Below the pieces are notes generated by a model. The model did no database searches. It was not told where the DNA came from and worked only from the letters and a program-made list of their open reading frames with translations. A DNA stretch of 64,000 nt from Alteromonas stellipolaris (GTDB lineage: Bacteria > Pseudomonadota > Gammaproteobacteria > Enterobacterales > Alteromonadaceae): assembly GCF_001562115.1 (NCBI RefSeq), contig NZ_CP013926.1:1302001-1366000 (forward strand), read 5' to 3'. The first letter of the stretch is position 1, and each line of letters starts with the position of its first letter. Positions 60,295-64,000 of this stretch are shown piece after piece. A program made the translations under genes and the position numbers.

Positions 60295-60567
60295 ATGAGC
60301 AATAATGATAAAACACTCCGCATCGACGTTGTCGATGTGGGGTGTATTTCTTCTCCCCCTGATACTACGCTTCTTACCGCCCTTGAAGCCGCTAACATCA
60401 ATATTCACTACCATTGCCGTGAAGGCTTTTGCGGTGCGTGTAGAACTAAGCTGATTGAAGGCGAAGTAGAATACACTACCGATCCCCTCGCCTTTATTGA
60501 TGATGACGAAATTCTTCCATGCTGCTGCGTAGCCTTATGCCCGCTTAAAATCAAAGTACCGTTATAA
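60295..60567 (+). CDS. yfaE: YfaE-type 2Fe-2S ferredoxin
   Basis: A 90-residue plant-type ferredoxin that helps maintain the NrdB cofactor. The cluster ligands are in CREGFCGACRTK near 43 and the fourth Cys in LPCCCVALCPLK near 80. It ends the gyrA-ubiG-nrdAB-yfaE block. The last codons form the first unit of a 17-base tandem repeat. Confidence 0.93.
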   Translation: MSNNDKTLRIDVVDVGCISSPPDTTLLTALEAANINIHYHCREGFCGACRTKLIEGEVEYTTDPLAFIDDDEILPCCCVALCPLKIKVPL

Positions 60568-60658
60568 TCCACGCACCGTTGTATTTAACCTACCGTTGTA
60601 TTTAACCTACCGTTGTATTTAACCTACCGTTATAATTAACCTACCGATACAAATTTAA
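60557..60658. repeat. 17-bp tandem repeat after yfaE
   Basis: Six head-to-tail units of TACCGTTGTATTTAACC, the first covering the last codons and stop of the ferredoxin gene. Units 2-4 (60574, 60591, 60608) are nearly identical; units 1, 5 and 6 have diverged. It fills the gap to the convergent kinase gene. Confidence 0.85.
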
Positions 60659-60660
60659 CT

Positions 60661-62148
60661 TTAATGGCTGTTCGCTAACGTAAGTTCAAAGCTGAAACAC
60701 GTGCCCTTCCCTAATTGACTCTCTACTCGCAAATCTGAATTAAGCAGTGTCATAAGCTTTTTGCAAATAGCCAAACCTAAACCTGCGTGGCTACAGGTGT
60801 CTTTTTCTGTATTACTGGCCTGATACCTAGCATCAAAAATATAGGCAATTTCTTTATCGCTAATACCAATGCCAGTATCACGAATATCTACTCTTAGCTT
60901 ATCGTTGTGTAGCACCACAGCAAGGTCTATGCTGCCATCTGCTGGGGTGTGGCGAATAGCATTGGCAATAAGATTCGTAAGCACACGCTCAAGTTTACCA
61001 ATATCAGCAAACACGTAGTATTCAAAGTGGTCGGGAATAACTTTAATGGCGATATTTTTCTGTTTGGCTTCAAGCTCAAATTTTGCCGCTACGTCGTGCA
61101 GCAATTCGCCTAGCGGGAAAGACTCTTGATGCAAGGTAACTTGTCCGCCTTCTAAATACGCTAGCTCGAATATTTGATCGATAAGATGCTTTAAATTTTT
61201 CGCATTTTTTAAAGAGATATCTACAAAGTGCCTTCTATCTTCTTTAGACAAGCTATCTTCATTTAGCGCAAGCGTTTCAATGTAACCTTGAAGACTAGCC
61301 AAAGGAGTGCGAAGGTCGTGAGATAAGTCGGCCAACAATACTCTGCGCTGGCTATCAATTTTATTAAGCTGGTCGAACTGGTTGTCTATATGGGTAAGCA
61401 TGTCGGTAAATGCACTGCCCAAACGGTCTATCTCGTTGGCACTGTTTCTGTTCCATTTAGCCAAGTGAGGGGGCAATTTTTCACGATGAAAATCAGCTTC
61501 ACGCACGCTGTCCATATCATCGCTTAAGCGCCTTAATGGCGTGGTAAAATATTTAAATAACACAAGAAGGGCCAACAATAATAAAAACAAACCAACAAAC
61601 ATGAACAACGCCACTTCGCGCATGCTCTGGCTGTTTTGTAAATTCGCGATAATAGAATCGTAACGCTCACCACCAATAATAACGTAAAGGTAGCCCTGCA
61701 ACTTCTCATTGTTATAAACCGGTGCTGCCGAAAATATTTTTTGCAGGCCAATATTTCTTGGGTCGTCGCCTTCAATAGGAAAATCGCGATCGGTATTAAT
61801 CAGTTGTTTTATCGGCGCGATATCCACCGACGTAGCTTTTACTTTGCCAGGTTCAGCTGAATACGTGAGTATGGTGCCCTCAGGGTCTAAATAATAAAAC
61901 TCGAAGCTTGGCCCTAGTATCATTAACGTATGAAAAAGATTTCCAAGGGCTTCATAATCGTATACGCCTTCTTTTAGCAGCGGATTATCGCTAACCAAGT
62001 GTTCGGCCAACCCGATATGCAGTTTTTGTTCAGCTTCTTGTTGAGTACGCTTTTGCAATAAATTTGTGGAGTAAAAACAGGCAATCATCACCACCATAAA
62101 TACGCCAACCAAGCACGCAGCAAGGCGAGGATAAAAGCCAAATTTCAT
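60661..62148 (-). CDS. Sensor histidine kinase
   Basis: A 495-residue kinase with two membrane helices (about 7-27 and 180-200) bracketing a ~150-residue periplasmic domain that looks like a Cache/PAS-type sensor (FEFYYLDPEGTILTYSAEPG). HAMP lies near 200-255, HisKA with LLADLSHDLRTPLAS near 275, and the ATPase N box NLIANAIRHT near 385 with G box HAGLGLAICKKL. The start lies four bases after the regulator stop, so they form a cognate pair. Confidence 0.9.
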   Translation of the reverse strand: MKFGFYPRLAACLVGVFMVVMIACFYSTNLLQKRTQQEAEQKLHIGLAEHLVSDNPLLKEGVYDYEALGNLFHTLMILGPSFEFYYLDPEGTILTYSAEPGKVKATSVDIAPIKQLINTDRDFPIEGDDPRNIGLQKIFSAAPVYNNEKLQGYLYVIIGGERYDSIIANLQNSQSMREVALFMFVGLFLLLLALLVLFKYFTTPLRRLSDDMDSVREADFHREKLPPHLAKWNRNSANEIDRLGSAFTDMLTHIDNQFDQLNKIDSQRRVLLADLSHDLRTPLASLQGYIETLALNEDSLSKEDRRHFVDISLKNAKNLKHLIDQIFELAYLEGGQVTLHQESFPLGELLHDVAAKFELEAKQKNIAIKVIPDHFEYYVFADIGKLERVLTNLIANAIRHTPADGSIDLAVVLHNDKLRVDIRDTGIGISDKEIAYIFDARYQASNTEKDTCSHAGLGLAICKKLMTLLNSDLRVESQLGKGTCFSFELTLANSH

Positions 62149-62152
62149 GGGG

Positions 62153-62866
62153 TTAAACTCCTTGAGGATTAAATTTATACCCTACGCCCCAAACGGTTTG
62201 TACGATTTGAGGTGCAGTAGCATCGTTTTCTAATTTTGAACGCAACCGATTAATGTGCGAGTTCACCGTGTGCTCGTATCCACTATGGTGATAGCCCCAC
62301 ACCGACTCTAATAACTGACTACGACTAAACACTTGTCCAGGGTGGCTGGCCAAATGATGAAGCAGTTCAAATTCAGTGGCGGTTAGTACCAGTTCTTCAT
62401 CAGATAGAAACACCTGATGGTTCCGTTGATCGATAGTTAATCGGCCTAGTGTTAACGGTGTATCTGCTTGTGGTTGAGTCGCTTGAGTTTGTTGCACCAC
62501 ATGATATTTTCGAAGCTGAGAACGCACCCTTGCTTGCAGCTCCCTTACGCTAAAAGGTTTTGTCATGTAATCATCAGCGCCAAGCTCTAACCCCAAGACC
62601 CTATCGGTTTCAGAGGTTTTCGAGGTAAGCATAATAATGCTTTGCATAGGTAAGGCATCGCGCACCTTCCTACATATATCTAGGCCACTCATACTAGGTA
62701 GCATTACATCCAGAATCACAATGGCGTATTCATCAGATAACGCGCATTCCAGTGCTATTTTTCCGTCAGTTTGATGTTCTATTTCAACACCTAGTTCTAA
62801 CAGATTAACCCGCATTAAATTGGCGATATCTTGGTCGTCTTCAACGATTAATATTTTGTCGGTCAT
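62153..62866 (-). CDS. OmpR-family response regulator
   Basis: A 237-residue regulator. Acidic VEDDQDI near residue 8, phosphoacceptor Asp in VILDVMLPSMSG near 53, KPFSV near 103. The C-terminal winged helix shows LTATEFELLHHLASHPGQVF and WGYHHSGYEHTVNSHINRLR. It precedes its kinase in one operon and follows the spondin genes, which are candidate targets. Confidence 0.93.
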   Translation of the reverse strand: MTDKILIVEDDQDIANLMRVNLLELGVEIEHQTDGKIALECALSDEYAIVILDVMLPSMSGLDICRKVRDALPMQSIIMLTSKTSETDRVLGLELGADDYMTKPFSVRELQARVRSQLRKYHVVQQTQATQPQADTPLTLGRLTIDQRNHQVFLSDEELVLTATEFELLHHLASHPGQVFSRSQLLESVWGYHHSGYEHTVNSHINRLRSKLENDATAPQIVQTVWGVGYKFNPQGV

Positions 62867-62907
62867 TTTTTGGGAAAGCCACAGTTCAAAAACTAATAGA
62901 ACGATGG

Positions 62908-62942
62908 AAAAGCGTTAATCTTTCACAAGATTAACGCTTTTT
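62908..62942 (-). terminator. Hairpin between spondin gene and response regulator
   Basis: AAAAGCGTTAATC and GATTAACGCTTTT pair perfectly over 13 bases with an eight-base loop. The T-run is only four on the minus strand, so it may terminate partially, letting spondin-gene transcription reach the regulator. Confidence 0.65.
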
Positions 62943-62997
62943 ATTTACTTACCCGTTAAATTAGACTTTTGTCTAATGCGAGGGGCATAGCTGCTCA

Positions 62998-63720
62998 TTA
63001 CTCTGTTCGCGTAATTTGAATACGAATAACAGGGTTATCGAACTTGTGTTCAACCGTTAGCGCAGAGCTTGAAAGCCCATCGTCAGCGCTAACCACACCA
63101 GGGTGCATAGAGATAAACCCTGTGTCGTCACGACTTGGGCTAAAGCCCTCTCCGTTTGCGGCAGGCCCTGGTACTGTTGTTGCACTTTCAGTGTTTGCTT
63201 CTGTACCAGCGTCATAAGCTGGACGCGTAGTGGTATAAGTAGCACCCACTTCAAGGTTCGCTAAGCTCCAACTATTGATACCGGTAAAGGCATCGTTGGT
63301 ATTGCCCAACATAGCGGCAATAGTAAGGTTAGCGTCTGTGATATCGTTAATCGATACACTAATGGTTTGTGAATCGCCTGGGGTAATTGGGCCAACACCG
63401 CCAGCACTTGCATCACCTAGCATTAAAAAGTCGGCAGAATCACCTTGTTCAGCAATACGCTCTAACTCGACCGATGCGACTGCACCTACTTCCCACAACG
63501 TACCTTCGCTATGCAGCACTACCGCGGGCGGTGATACTGGCTGACCATTCGTTAAATTGGTCACGGTTACATCGTAAGATACCGGCACTGGATCTGGAAT
63601 TTCAGCTGGCACTTCTACTTCGACTATTACTTCACGGGTATCGTCATCGCCACACGCCGCAAGCAAAAAGGGTAAAGTAAGTACCAATGCTTTTTTATAA
63701 TGTTTGGCTAAATATTGCAT
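62998..63720 (-). CDS. Spondin-domain lipoprotein
   Basis: A 240-residue secreted protein. The signal peptide ends in a lipobox (FLLAACGDDD, Cys near residue 22), so it is lipid-anchored. A spondin-type beta domain follows (VTVTNLTNGQPVSPPAVVLH to the C-terminal VIRIQITR), with the YDAGTEANTES motif near 167 seen in many marine bacterial copies. Probably an envelope or matrix-interacting protein. The upstream gene of the same family ends ten bases before its start. Confidence 0.85.
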   Translation of the reverse strand: MQYLAKHYKKALVLTLPFLLAACGDDDTREVIVEVEVPAEIPDPVPVSYDVTVTNLTNGQPVSPPAVVLHSEGTLWEVGAVASVELERIAEQGDSADFLMLGDASAGGVGPITPGDSQTISVSINDITDANLTIAAMLGNTNDAFTGINSWSLANLEVGATYTTTRPAYDAGTEANTESATTVPGPAANGEGFSPSRDDTGFISMHPGVVSADDGLSSSALTVEHKFDNPVIRIQITRTE

Positions 63721-63730
63721 AACAGCCTCC

Positions 63731-64000
63731 TTATCGTACGGTTACTGTTACTTTAGCTACTGGGTTCAACCAACGATGAACGGCATTATCTACATCACTT
63801 GCACCTTCCGTTAACGAGTCGTCACCAATGTTACCGCGGTGAATATGTACGGTAGCGTTAGTATCTGCGCCCGCTACACCGGTTCCACCTGTGCCTAACA
63901 TAGGATCTAGTGGTGGTGGTACTGGCATACCCGCCATACCTGGTTCACCGCTTCCACGAAGTTCGTCATTCGCTTCTGTTCCCGCATCGTAGGCATTTAC
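63731..64000 (-). CDS. Spondin-domain protein, cut by window edge
   Basis: The last 89 codons plus stop of a second spondin-family gene; the N-terminus is beyond the right edge. It contains YDAGTEANDELRGSGEPG and ends WLNPVAKVTVTVR, parallel to the downstream gene. A Gly/Pro/Met-rich loop (MAGMPVPPPLDPMLGTGG) sits between the two. It is the first of a tandem pair in one operon. Confidence 0.8.
   Translation of the reverse strand, partial: VNAYDAGTEANDELRGSGEPGMAGMPVPPPLDPMLGTGGTGVAGADTNATVHIHRGNIGDDSLTEGASDVDNAVHRWLNPVAKVTVTVR

Overview
The window is chromosomal DNA from a marine gammaproteobacterium, most likely Alteromonas or a close relative in the Alteromonadaceae. This rests on protein sequences recognised from memory and on gene order: uvrY-uvrC-pgsA-tRNA(Gly-Cys-Leu), lrp-ftsK-lolA-rarA-serS, serC-aroA, cmk-rpsA-ihfB-lapA-lapB-pyrF and gyrA-ubiG-nrdA-nrdB-yfaE are all syntenic blocks of enteric and Alteromonas-type genomes. 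No search was run.

Positions 1-11852 are one end of an integrative element inserted at the 3' end of tRNA-Leu(UAA), the leuZ position. It carries a P4-type tyrosine integrase beside the tRNA and an AlpA-type regulator that heads a translationally coupled operon (alpA, two small paralogous genes, a TOPRIM/DUF927 primase-helicase). Downstream of the primase lies a non-coding region with twelve copies of AGTGCAAA, which looks like an iteron origin. Together these resemble a P4-like satellite or plasmid-like island that can replicate after excision. The far end lies left of the window; a zinc-ribbon gene is cut by the edge. Cargo includes a two-gene unit at 6125-8469 (a membrane protein and an NdpA-like nucleoid protein) whose two borders carry divergent, truncated copies of the same two island genes. 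This is the best candidate for an undescribed, possibly defensive, system.

From 12 to 20 kb are the tRNA cluster, pgsA, uvrC, the GacA-type regulator uvrY, a pirin, and a two-gene ovothiol operon (ovoA plus a PLP-dependent lyase, probably ovoB). From 20.9 to 29.8 kb is an accessory region. It holds three copies of a tRNA-Ser(UGA)-like cassette whose 3' end runs into a terminator hairpin, a DUF3360 transporter gene broken by an in-frame TGA, and a small two-component regulon. The regulon comprises a kinase, a regulator, an alpha/beta hydrolase, an outer-membrane barrel and a serine hydrolase. A shared TTCACC-N5-TTCACC direct repeat lies upstream of the regulator and of all three candidate target genes.

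From 30 to 60.6 kb is conserved core: yccA, the TusDCB/TusE sulfur relay, a HAD phosphatase, serS, crcB, rarA, lolA, ftsK, lrp/ald, pyrF, lapBA, a large PilZ protein, ihfB, rpsA, cmk, aroA, serC, gyrA, ubiG and class Ia ribonucleotide reductase with its ferredoxin. The last 3.4 kb holds a second OmpR-type two-component pair and two spondin-domain genes, the last cut by the right edge.
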